A DNA stretch of 7,159 nt from Deltaproteobacteria bacterium (GCA_017860985.1 JAGFXG010000061.1:1-7159), one strand, 5' to 3'; positions 1-6,261 are shown, counted from the first letter of the stretch. Notes: a model not told the origin generated them from the letters alone. Program-made: numbers and translations.

Positions 1-1215
1 CGGAAAGGATTTATCCACACACTTTTTATCCGCAATCTCAATGCCCGGCGTAATCAGTCCCGCAACAGCAAAACTCATGGCAATCCGGTGGTCATTATAT
101 GTGGAGATATCAGCTCCATGAGGAGTTCCTCCTTCAACCAGGAGACCGTCGGATAACTCGGATGCATTGATGCCAATCCGGTTAAGCTCGGTGACCATTG
201 CCGCGAGACGGTTGCTTTCCTTGATTCTTAAATGAGCAACATTAGTAATCATTGTCCGCCCTTTGCGATAAGCCGCAAGAACGCCTGCCGTCGGCACCAT
301 ATCCGGCATATCCCCCATATCAAAGGTCATATCTCCCTGCGCCAGGTTCTGATCTGCAGACACTTCTACCCAGTTTTCCCCGTCTGTCACCGTGCAACCA
401 AGTTTTTCCAAAACGTTAAGCAGACGAATGTCCCCCTGCGGGCTTTTCCTGGTCACCCCGTGCACGCGAATGATCCTTTTGGCCAGGGCAGCAGCCAGAA
501 AAAAGTACGAAGCGCTGGATGCATCCCCTTCTATATAATAATCCCTTCCAGTATAAATGTTCTGCGTACCGACCATGTATTGATGCTTGCTGCCGGTGAT
601 GATTTTCGCCCCGAAATCATTCATCACCCGAACGGTCAGATCGATGTAAGGAGCGGAAACAATGTTTCCCTCCAAGGTCAGTACGATGCCCTTTGCTGTG
701 TAAGGACCGCATAAAAGCAGAGCGGACACATACTGCGAGCTTTCAATGTCCGTGAGGGTGATCTCACCGCCTTTCAGCCCGTTGGCCATCACTTCCACGG
801 GCGGGCAGTTGTCGCGGCAGGAAATCGCCACACCCATATTCTGCAAGGCTTCAACCAGCGGTCCGACCGGCCTCTCCTGCAGACGCTTCTCGCCGGTCAG
901 GATATAACGCCCGCGTCCCAGGCAGACCAGCGCCGTAAGAAAGCGGAGCGCTGTTCCGTTGTTCCCCAAAAATATTTCATTGCATTTATTGGTAATAATT
1001 CCCCCGGTGCCGGTAATGTGAAAACCATCGGCAGCCGGTTCGATCTTTGCACCCAGTTTATTCAATCCTGCAATCAGATACCGCGTATCCTCCGCCATGA
1101 GTGGATGGCGAATGAGCGATTCTCCCTTGGCCAGCGAGGCGGCAATCAGAGCACGCTGTGTCAAACTTTTCGAACCTGGTACGTCAACGGCGGCAAAAGA
1201 ACACTTTCTATTCAT
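1..1215 (-). CDS. aroA: EPSP synthase (3-phosphoshikimate 1-carboxyvinyltransferase), C-terminal end cut by window edge
   Basis: Transfers the enolpyruvyl group of PEP to shikimate-3-phosphate, the sixth shikimate-pathway step, in the cytoplasm. I translated all 405 visible codons and found no stop or frameshift. Visible family motifs are PGSKS with the catalytic-site Lys16 and Arg21, LGNNGTALR at 83-91 (the PEP-binding loop), the substrate-binding SSQ, EGDASSASYF, the catalytic Asp in MPDMVPT, IKESNRL, YNDHRIAMSFA, and a terminal DKSFP whose Lys matches the C-terminal active-site Lys. E. coli AroA has 427 residues, so only about 15-25 residues are missing. The ATG at 1215 lies inside the end of aroDE (shared ATGAATAG) with no strong Shine-Dalgarno nearby, so translation is probably coupled to aroDE. 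Odd point: Phe92 stands where class I enzymes have Pro (E. coli Pro101). The family call is very secure. Confidence 0.97.
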   Translation of the reverse strand, partial: MNRKCSFAAVDVPGSKSLTQRALIAASLAKGESLIRHPLMAEDTRYLIAGLNKLGAKIEPAADGFHITGTGGIITNKCNEIFLGNNGTALRFLTALVCLGRGRYILTGEKRLQERPVGPLVEALQNMGVAISCRDNCPPVEVMANGLKGGEITLTDIESSQYVSALLLCGPYTAKGIVLTLEGNIVSAPYIDLTVRVMNDFGAKIITGSKHQYMVGTQNIYTGRDYYIEGDASSASYFFLAAALAKRIIRVHGVTRKSPQGDIRLLNVLEKLGCTVTDGENWVEVSADQNLAQGDMTFDMGDMPDMVPTAGVLAAYRKGRTMITNVAHLRIKESNRLAAMVTELNRIGINASELSDGLLVEGGTPHGADISTYNDHRIAMSFAVAGLITPGIEIADKKCVDKSFP

Positions 1216-2785
1216 ATCGGTTTTCAATATTCTTTAACCTCTCCCGAACGATTTTTTTCATCAGTGCCAGTGGCGCCTCTTTCCCTGTCCATAATTTCAA
1301 TTGCCCGGCGCCCTGTCGCACAAACATCTCCAGACCGGGAATGGTCTTCACTCCCCGGGCCTCGGCGTCCCGAAGCAACTTTGTCATCCACGGATTGTAA
1401 ATCACGTCCATCACCAGCTCGAAATTCATCAGTACTGGTGCGGGTACCGGTGATTGATGAATCTGCGGATACATTCCGACGGACGTGGTATTAATCAGGG
1501 CATGGGCCCTGATCTTGCCGATTGACGAAAGCGGATAAAACGGACAGTCAAAAAGCGTCTCCAGCGTCCTGGCCTTATCCAATGTCCTGTTGATGATGAT
1601 CGGATTTCCGCCTTGTTTTTTGATGCCGTATACCGCCGACCGGGCCGTCCCTCCTGCGCCGATAATCGCAATCGTTTTTCCCGCGATGTTCATCCTGTCT
1701 TCCAGAGCAGTAATCAAGCCCAGCCAATCCGTATTGTAGCCGGCGAGCCGTCCCCGGTCATTCACAATCGTATTGACCGCGCCAAGGGCAGCTGCATCTT
1801 CATCAATCTCGTCAAGATATTCCATCACGGATGTTTTAAAAGGAATGGTAACGGAAGCACCGCGGATGTTCATTCCCCGGATTCCTTCGATCGCTGCTGC
1901 AAGATCATTGACGCAAAAAGCGCTGTAATGTCCTTCGATCTGCATGGCTTCCAGAGCTTTGTTATGCATCAGCGGCGAAAGGCTGTGACGAACAGGATGG
2001 CCCAGAAGCACAAAGTTAGAAGCACCAGGCGGTAATAACCAGGGCTGAACTGTACGGCGATTTCTCCGCAGCAAATGCTGAAATTCTTTCATTGTCCGGA
2101 CCGTCAGTTGACCGGGTGCCGACCTTTTGCCGCCACGCAATACAGCAAACCCCAGATAACTCCCCCAGATCGGCGCCATCATGCGGCTGATCTGACCCAG
2201 TTCACCCATGCACATGGCAATAATCTTTTGATCGCTCGCAATTGCGTAGTCGATCAGGCTAAGCACTTTCAGGTTGTCCTCCATTTTTCTGGCATAAGGG
2301 ACAATTTTTACAATATCCGCCCCGGCCTCCACGCACGAGTGGAATATTGATTTTAATTCCGCAAGCGATGGCGTCTGGGAAACATTATGCCAGGAAACTA
2401 TCACCTTTGTGGCGCTTTTCTTCCGGTGGATGAAAGAAAGAAGCTGCCGGATGGCCTTGTCACCACAGGCCAGTTCAATATCGACAAAGTCGGCACCCAG
2501 CCCGACGGCCTGTTTCAGGAGATCGATTTTGGCTGACAGGTTCAACCCTTCTCTCCGGGAAGTCAAATCAACGGGTTCCGGCAGCAGCGCTTCTTCCGGT
2601 CTTCGGCATGTGACAATAATTTTTACGCGTTTGGATGCGCGTCGCGCCGCGTCAATCAGTCCCGGCAGATCGCCATCGGGAATTAAATCCATCCGCAGCT
2701 CAACCGCATCGGCTTCCTGAGCGCTTCTTTCGATGGTTAGAAGCGCCTCTTTGTGCGTCTTGTCCGTAACGGGTATGCAAATCAT
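1208..2785 (-). CDS. aroDE: Bifunctional 3-dehydroquinate dehydratase (type I) / shikimate dehydrogenase fusion
   Basis: A 525-residue protein catalysing two consecutive cytoplasmic steps, dehydroquinate to dehydroshikimate and then NADPH reduction to shikimate. Residues 1 to about 240 are a type I (Schiff-base) dehydratase: VELRMD at 28-33, TCR at 59-61, catalytic His133 in SWHNVSQTP, Schiff-base Lys160 in IVKIVPYA, Arg201 in ISRMMAP, and SAPGQLTV at 222-229. Residues from about 255 to 525 are shikimate dehydrogenase: GHPVRHSLSP with Ser268/Ser270 for substrate carboxylate, VTIPFK with catalytic Lys317, Asn338 in GAVNTI, Asp353 in GYNTD, the NADP-binding GAGGTA at 376-381, an NRT motif, TTSVGM, and a terminal RQGAGQ. 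Both active sites look intact. The start ATG overlaps the pheA stop as ATGA and has AAGGA about six bases upstream inside pheA. Similar fusions are known in plants and some bacteria; E. coli keeps the two enzymes separate. Confidence 0.97.
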   Translation of the reverse strand: MICIPVTDKTHKEALLTIERSAQEADAVELRMDLIPDGDLPGLIDAARRASKRVKIIVTCRRPEEALLPEPVDLTSRREGLNLSAKIDLLKQAVGLGADFVDIELACGDKAIRQLLSFIHRKKSATKVIVSWHNVSQTPSLAELKSIFHSCVEAGADIVKIVPYARKMEDNLKVLSLIDYAIASDQKIIAMCMGELGQISRMMAPIWGSYLGFAVLRGGKRSAPGQLTVRTMKEFQHLLRRNRRTVQPWLLPPGASNFVLLGHPVRHSLSPLMHNKALEAMQIEGHYSAFCVNDLAAAIEGIRGMNIRGASVTIPFKTSVMEYLDEIDEDAAALGAVNTIVNDRGRLAGYNTDWLGLITALEDRMNIAGKTIAIIGAGGTARSAVYGIKKQGGNPIIINRTLDKARTLETLFDCPFYPLSSIGKIRAHALINTTSVGMYPQIHQSPVPAPVLMNFELVMDVIYNPWMTKLLRDAEARGVKTIPGLEMFVRQGAGQLKLWTGKEAPLALMKKIVRERLKNIENRYE

Positions 2786-3861
2786 AATCCATCCTTGGCT
2801 TGAGGATACGATCCCAGTATCTTCAAATAAACCGTTTTATCTTTTAGTTCCTTCAAACAGGCTTTAACGGCCTTATCCTGCATATGGCCGATCATATCGA
2901 CAAAGAAAAGATACTCCCACATTCTCTCTTTTACCGGGTGCGACTCTATCTTTGCCAGATTGATCTTTCGTTTTGCAAACGATGCCAGCGCGCGGTGCAG
3001 CGATCCGGGGAAATCGGGCGTCGCGAAAATAAGAGAGGTCTTGTCATCTCCCGTGGGCGTCCCATCACCCTGCCCGATGACCAGGAATCGCGTGGTATTG
3101 GACGGATTGTCTTCAATCCCTTCCGCCAGGATATTCAATCCATAGGTGGTGGCGGCCAGCGAGCTGCCGATCGCTGCGGCTGTCTTTTTCCCCCGCACCA
3201 TTTGCGCCGCCGCTGCTGTGCTTTCCATTTCACCCAGCACGGCATTTGGCAGGTGGGACCTGAGCCAGGCCTGACACTGGGCAAGTCCCTGCGGATGCGA
3301 ATAGACATTTTTAATGCTTTTCATATTTTTAGCTGATGAAATCAGGCATTGACTGATGTGCAGATACATTTCCGCCTGAATTTTCAGGGGCGTCAAGACC
3401 AGGCGGTCCAGTGTCACATTCACCGACCCTTCCAGGGAATTTTCCACAGGTACAACTCCCCATTCAACAGCGCCTTTTTCCACTTCATCAAAAACACGCG
3501 CAATCCCCTGTTGCGGAAAGAAACTGCTGGAAGCGCCAAAATGGAGGCGCGCCGCCAGATGACTGAAAGACGCCTCAGGACCCAAATATGCAATATTCAT
3601 GGGCTTTTGCAAATCTCGTGATGCTGAAATGATTTCCCGGAAAATCGCCGACATCTGGCGTCCCGACAACGGGCCGCCGTTAAGTTCCTGCAAATAACGA
3701 AACACCCTCGCTTCCTGCGCGGGATTGTAGATTTCCAGGCCGGTCTGACCTTTTACCTGACCGATCTGGACAGAAATCCGGGAACGTTCGTTGAGCAGCC
3801 GGATAATCTCCCGGTCTTTTTTCCTCATTTCCTCTCGCAACACATCCAGAGACGGCTTCAT
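2782..3861 (-). CDS. pheA: Chorismate mutase / prephenate dehydratase (P-protein) with C-terminal ACT domain
   Basis: A 359-residue enzyme converting chorismate through prephenate to phenylpyruvate, the committed Phe branch. Residues 1-88 are an AroQ-type chorismate mutase, 89-265 the prephenate dehydratase (AYLGPEASFSH, PVENSLEGSVN at 138-148, NTTRF at 255-259), and about 273-350 an ACT domain. Aligned by eye to the E. coli mutase, Arg9, Arg26, Lys37, Glu50, Ser81 and Gln85 match active-site residues, but the positions of Asp48 and Arg51 carry Asn46 and Gln49. In the ACT domain the Phe-binding motifs usually written GALV and ESRP read GSLH (286-289) and ESHP (306-309), so feedback behaviour may differ. 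The start overlaps the aroB stop as ATGA, with GGAGGAG just upstream in aroB, indicating coupled translation. Its place among common-pathway genes puts a Phe-specific enzyme under the shared leader control. The product assignment is secure. Confidence 0.97.
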   Translation of the reverse strand: MKPSLDVLREEMRKKDREIIRLLNERSRISVQIGQVKGQTGLEIYNPAQEARVFRYLQELNGGPLSGRQMSAIFREIISASRDLQKPMNIAYLGPEASFSHLAARLHFGASSSFFPQQGIARVFDEVEKGAVEWGVVPVENSLEGSVNVTLDRLVLTPLKIQAEMYLHISQCLISSAKNMKSIKNVYSHPQGLAQCQAWLRSHLPNAVLGEMESTAAAAQMVRGKKTAAAIGSSLAATTYGLNILAEGIEDNPSNTTRFLVIGQGDGTPTGDDKTSLIFATPDFPGSLHRALASFAKRKINLAKIESHPVKERMWEYLFFVDMIGHMQDKAVKACLKELKDKTVYLKILGSYPQAKDGL

Positions 3862-4952
3862 GCTTTCATCTCCTCCAGGACATCTCCAATCTGCTGTTCA
3901 TTAATGCTTCCGTTGACAAAGGGCATACCGATTTTTTTAATCAGGACAAAATGAATCACGTCATCTTTCTTTTTCTTATCCGCCCTGAAACGCCTGATCA
4001 CTTCATCCGCTGCGAAGGCAGCATCAATCGTGGTCGGCAGCCCCGCCTTTGCAATGACGCTTTTTATGCGGTCAGATTCCTCAACCGGAAGATAATTCAT
4101 CATGGTGGAAAGACGGGCGGCGGCAATCATGCCAAGTGCCACACCTTCACCATGTGACAGTTTATATTCTGAAGCAGCTTCCAGGGCATGCCCCAGTGTA
4201 TGACCGAAATTTAAAATTCTTCTTAATCCGTGCTCTCGTTCATCAATTTCCACAATCGACTTTTTAATGCGGCAACATGTTTCGATAATTTTTATGAGCA
4301 GCGCCGGGTCCCTGCTTATGACGGAATCCATATCCTCTTCCAGCCGCCTGAACAAATTTTCATCTTCAATAATGCCGTATTTTATCATTTCCGCGAGACC
4401 ATTACAAAACTCCCGATCCGGCAGCGTATCAAGAAAGTTCACATCTGCGAACACGGCACGCGGCTGGTAAAACGTCCCCAGCAGGTTCTTCCCCTGCGGG
4501 AGATCCACGGCGGTTTTCCCTCCGATCGCACTGTCCAACTGACCGATCAGCGTTGTCGGAACTTGAACATACGGCACCGAACGCATATACACCGACGCAA
4601 TGAAGCCGGTCAAATCTCCCACCACCCCGCCACCCAGAGCGACAAGCATCGTTTCCCGGTCGGCGCCTTGGGCTAACAGCCTTCCGGCCACATCCATCAC
4701 TACGGAAATATTTTTGGAAGACTCCCCTGCTGGAATTTCAATGACAGATGCCTTTAACCCCGCCCGTTCCATGCCATCTTGCATGGTCTGCCCGTAAAGC
4801 CTGTTGACATTGTTGTCTGTGACAATCACATAGCGGACGGCCTTGTGGTTTTTTGCAATCAGAAGCATCACACGATCAAGAATTCCTTTACCAATGCGTA
4901 TTTCGTAAGAGGATAACGTTTTTTTATCAAGATTGACTTTCAAGGTTCTCAT
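3858..4952 (-). CDS. aroB: 3-dehydroquinate synthase
   Basis: A 364-residue cytoplasmic enzyme that cyclises DAHP to 3-dehydroquinate using NAD and a divalent metal, usually zinc. Length fits the family (about 340-370). Visible motifs in order are the nucleotide-binding PAGESSKN at 74-81, GGGVVGDLTGF at 107-117, VPTTLIGQLDSAIGGKTAVD at 131-150, GKNLLGTFYQP at 154-164, LAEMIKYG near 190 with the metal-binding Glu, NFGHTLGHALE and SHGEGVALGM with metal-binding His residues. No key residue appears lost. The ATG at 4952 follows the aroF stop by 14 bases and has an AAGGGAG Shine-Dalgarno about five bases upstream in that gap, which supports this start. Its stop overlaps the pheA start. It performs the step directly after AroF, so the first two operon genes encode the first two pathway steps. 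Confidence 0.98.
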   Translation of the reverse strand: MRTLKVNLDKKTLSSYEIRIGKGILDRVMLLIAKNHKAVRYVIVTDNNVNRLYGQTMQDGMERAGLKASVIEIPAGESSKNISVVMDVAGRLLAQGADRETMLVALGGGVVGDLTGFIASVYMRSVPYVQVPTTLIGQLDSAIGGKTAVDLPQGKNLLGTFYQPRAVFADVNFLDTLPDREFCNGLAEMIKYGIIEDENLFRRLEEDMDSVISRDPALLIKIIETCCRIKKSIVEIDEREHGLRRILNFGHTLGHALEAASEYKLSHGEGVALGMIAAARLSTMMNYLPVEESDRIKSVIAKAGLPTTIDAAFAADEVIRRFRADKKKKDDVIHFVLIKKIGMPFVNGSINEQQIGDVLEEMKA

Positions 4953-4966
4953 ACACGCTCCCTTTT

Positions 4967-5977
4967 TCAGCTGCGCATCGCTTTGGCAAGCGCGCGGATA
5001 TCGTCCATCAGTTGATAGAACTTTTCCGGTTTGAGAGACTGCGCGCCGTCGGACACCGCTTTTTCCGGTTGGGGATGTACTTCTACGATAATGCCGTCGG
5101 CTCCCACGGCCACAGCAGCGCGGGAAAGGGGAATGACATACTTCCAGTTCCCGGCCGCATGACTGGGATCGATCACCACCGGCAAATGGGTCAGGCTTTT
5201 GAGCACCGGCACGGCACTGATATCAAGCGTATTGCGGGTGCTGGTTTCAAAGGTACGGATGCCGCGCTCGCACAGGATGACGTTGGGATTGCCGGAGGAA
5301 AGAATGTATTCCGCCGACATCAATAATTCTTCAATGGTTGTCATCATACCTCGTTTGAGCAGCACAGGCTTGCGTGCATGGCCGACTTTTTTCAGCAGGG
5401 CAAAATTCTGTACATTGCGTGCGCCTATTTGTAGCACATCGGCATAGGATTCCACCAGATCAACATCCGCCGGATTGACCACTTCGGTCACGGTCGGTAA
5501 CCCGGTTTTACGGCTGACGGCATCCAGGACCTTGAGGCCTTCCTCTTCCATGCCCTGGAAACTGTAGGGTGACGTGCGCGGCTTGAAGGCGCCGCCCCTC
5601 AAAATCTGCCCGCCTCCTTTTTTAACAACATAGGCACTCTCCAGCAATTGTTCTTCGCTTTCGATCGCACATGGCCCGGCCATCACGATAAATTCCGGCC
5701 CGCCGATCTCAATAGAGCCGATATTGATGACCGTGTCTCCTTCATGAGATTCGCGACTGGCCAGCTTGTAGGGTTTGAGAATCGGCATGGTCTTTTCCAC
5801 GCCTGGCAGCGACTCTGCATATTTGAGCACCGCCTTGTCCCGGTTGTCCCCAACCGCTCCGATAATGGTGCGCTCCACGCCGCTGGAAGGGTGCGCTTTG
5901 TACCCCACGGATTCGATCCATTGCACCACATTTTCAATCTGTTTCGCTGTTGCATGACTTTTCATGACAATAATCAT
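4967..5977 (-). CDS. aroF: DAHP synthase, type I-beta, with N-terminal ferredoxin-like regulatory domain
   Basis: Condenses PEP and erythrose-4-phosphate to DAHP, the entry step of the shikimate pathway. The 336 residues resemble Thermotoga maritima DAHP synthase as I remember it along the whole length. Residues 1 to about 72 form the ferredoxin-like (ACT-like) domain, ending in the linker LKPYKLASRE, which in the Thermotoga enzyme mediates inhibition by Tyr and Phe. The barrel follows: AGPCAIE at 100-106 with metal ligand Cys103, LRGGAFKPRTSPYSFQG from 126, IQIGARN, LLKRG, ILCERGIRTFE, a metal-binding His in IDPSHAAGN, and the acidic VEVHPQPEKAVSDG region. The ATG at 5977 is preceded at five bases by GAGGAGGAGG, so the start is clear; a downstream in-frame Met5 has no comparable site. 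It is the first enzyme gene after the attenuator, so leader control gates pathway entry. The symbol aroF is conventional; aroG would serve equally. Confidence 0.97.
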   Translation of the reverse strand: MIIVMKSHATAKQIENVVQWIESVGYKAHPSSGVERTIIGAVGDNRDKAVLKYAESLPGVEKTMPILKPYKLASRESHEGDTVINIGSIEIGGPEFIVMAGPCAIESEEQLLESAYVVKKGGGQILRGGAFKPRTSPYSFQGMEEEGLKVLDAVSRKTGLPTVTEVVNPADVDLVESYADVLQIGARNVQNFALLKKVGHARKPVLLKRGMMTTIEELLMSAEYILSSGNPNVILCERGIRTFETSTRNTLDISAVPVLKSLTHLPVVIDPSHAAGNWKYVIPLSRAAVAVGADGIIVEVHPQPEKAVSDGAQSLKPEKFYQLMDDIRALAKAMRS

Positions 5978-5982
5978 AACTT

Positions 5983-5992
5983 CCTCCTCCTC
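5983..5992 (-). promoter_or_regulatory. Strong repeated Shine-Dalgarno of aroF
   Basis: GAGGAGGAGG read on the minus strand, five bases before the aroF ATG. It offers overlapping matches to the anti-Shine-Dalgarno and is much stronger than the site of the leader peptide or of aroA. It starts four bases after the U-tract of the second terminator, so read-through transcripts expose it at once. Confidence 0.85.
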
Positions 5993-5996
5993 GAAT

Positions 5997-6030
5997 AAAA
6001 AAAGGCCATGACGTTTGCTGCCATGACCTT
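5997..6030 (-). terminator. Second (promoter-distal) intrinsic terminator of the aro attenuator
   Basis: In the RNA, AAGGUCAUG (6030..6022) pairs with CAUGGCCUU (6010..6002): nine pairs with one G-U. A further G-U and C-G pair leaves a seven-base loop, AGCAAAC. Seven U follow from 6003 to 5997. It sits directly behind the first terminator and just ahead of the aroF ribosome site, so it can only act on transcripts that passed the first hairpin. Whether it is independently regulated is not visible. Confidence 0.85.
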
Positions 6031-6077
6031 AAAAACAAAAAAGCCATGGGCGGCTTCCTTTCGGTCTACCCATGGCT
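6031..6077 (-). terminator. First intrinsic terminator (strands 3:4) of the aro attenuator
   Basis: In the RNA, AGCCAUGGG (6077..6069) pairs perfectly with CCCAUGGCU (6050..6042) around an 18-base loop. UUUUUGUUUUU follows (6041..6031). The hairpin begins about 20 bases after the leader-peptide stop. Its 5' arm is also contained in the proposed antiterminator, so the two folds exclude each other. Confidence 0.9.
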
Positions 6078-6129
6078 GTTGTTGGTTTAAATTACTTTAC
6101 CAAGTCCTCCTCAGCGACAGGCAGACCGA
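6061..6129 (-). promoter_or_regulatory. Antiterminator helix (strands 2:3) of the aro attenuator
   Basis: Strand 2, UCGGUCUGCCUGUCGCUG (6129..6112), can pair with strand 3, CAGCCAUGGGUAGACCGA (6078..6061). There are 13 continuous pairs (three G-U), one C-C mismatch, then four more Watson-Crick pairs. Strand 3 contains the whole 5' arm of the first terminator, so forming 2:3 prevents it. Strand 2 is exactly leader codons 22-27 and starts three bases after the last Tyr codon. A ribosome stalled on the aromatic codons would leave strand 2 mostly free, while a ribosome reaching the stop codon at 6097 would cover it. This is the geometry of the trp, phe and his attenuators; the pairing is read directly from the sequence and the mechanism is inferred. 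Confidence 0.85.
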
Positions 6130-6192
6130 CGCATAATAATAATAAAACCAAAAGCTGAAAAGCTGGCTGTTTGCGTTGATGTGTCTGTCCAT
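6097..6192 (-). CDS. Aromatic leader peptide of the aro operon attenuator (31 aa)
   Basis: A 31-codon reading frame, ATG at 6192 and TAA at 6099..6097, too short for usual gene calling. Codons 12-20 read FSFWFYYYY: three Phe, one Trp and four consecutive Tyr (all TAT), with another Trp as the last residue. Nine of 31 residues are aromatic, including all three kinds. It begins about 25 bases after the predicted transcription start, and its ribosome site is weak (GACGGG about eight bases upstream). A perfect intrinsic terminator follows the stop, and the next gene is DAHP synthase. By analogy with TrpL, PheL and the multi-amino-acid ilv leader, its translation, not the peptide itself, should matter: lack of charged Phe-, Trp- or Tyr-tRNA stalls the ribosome and favours antitermination. 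No symbol is given because I know of no standard name. Confidence 0.9.
   Translation of the reverse strand: MDRHINANSQLFSFWFYYYYASVCLSLRRTW
6107..6162 (-). promoter_or_regulatory. Possible pause/protector helix (strands 1:2)
   Basis: CUUUUCAGC (6162..6154, leader codons 11-13) can pair with GCUGAGGAG (6115..6107): nine pairs, two of them G-U, looping out the aromatic codon run. It shares GCUG with strand 2 and would compete with the antiterminator when no ribosome occupies the leader. It is weaker than the 2:3 and 3:4 helices. Another option pairs GACAGAC at the leader start with GUCUG or CUGUC in strand 2, so the exact 1:2 partner is unsure. Confidence 0.4.
6133..6144 (-). repeat. (TAT)4 trinucleotide run encoding the four leader Tyr codons
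   Basis: Four identical TAT codons in a row within the leader peptide, extended upstream by TTTT. Gain or loss of a repeat unit would keep the frame but change the number of Tyr codons. Confidence 0.7.
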
Positions 6193-6223
6193 TTGAAAAA
6201 CCCGTCTATTTTAATTTTTTTGC

Positions 6224-6252
6224 TATATAGATGAGAGAGCTCAGCTTGTCAA
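6224..6252 (-). promoter_or_regulatory. Sigma-70 type promoter of the aro operon
   Basis: On the minus strand, a perfect -35 TTGACA (6252..6247), a 17-base spacer and -10 TATATA (6229..6224, four of six to consensus). The start would fall near 6217 in an A-rich stretch, giving about 25 bases before the leader ATG and a leader RNA of about 240 bases to aroF. The -35 lies only ten bases from the response-regulator stop. I see no convincing operator over the promoter, which fits control by attenuation. Confidence 0.82.
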
Positions 6253-6261
6253 GAAATTATT

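Noticed and set aside
232..714. Plus-strand open frames opposite the aro genes (for example 232-714, 1018-1494, 4230-4676, 6418-6813)
   Set aside because: They lie antisense to well-supported enzyme genes, have no recognisable domain and low-complexity His/Arg/Pro-rich translations typical of reverse-strand shadows.
5683..5955. Second minus-strand frame inside aroF
   Set aside because: It overlaps the DAHP synthase coding frame in another register and shows no family motif.
6042..6077. Paired CCATGG palindromes as a protein-binding operator or attachment site
   Set aside because: They are the two arms of a perfect hairpin followed by a U-tract, which is sufficient explanation.
5978..6217. 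T-box or metabolite riboswitch as the leader mechanism
   Set aside because: No T-box conserved sequence or recognisable riboswitch core was seen. The aromatic-rich leader frame and the 2:3 / 3:4 alternatives explain the region better.
6236..6243. GAGCTC palindrome in the aro promoter spacer as a repressor operator
   Set aside because: It is only six bases, matches no repressor site I recognise, and has no second copy nearby.
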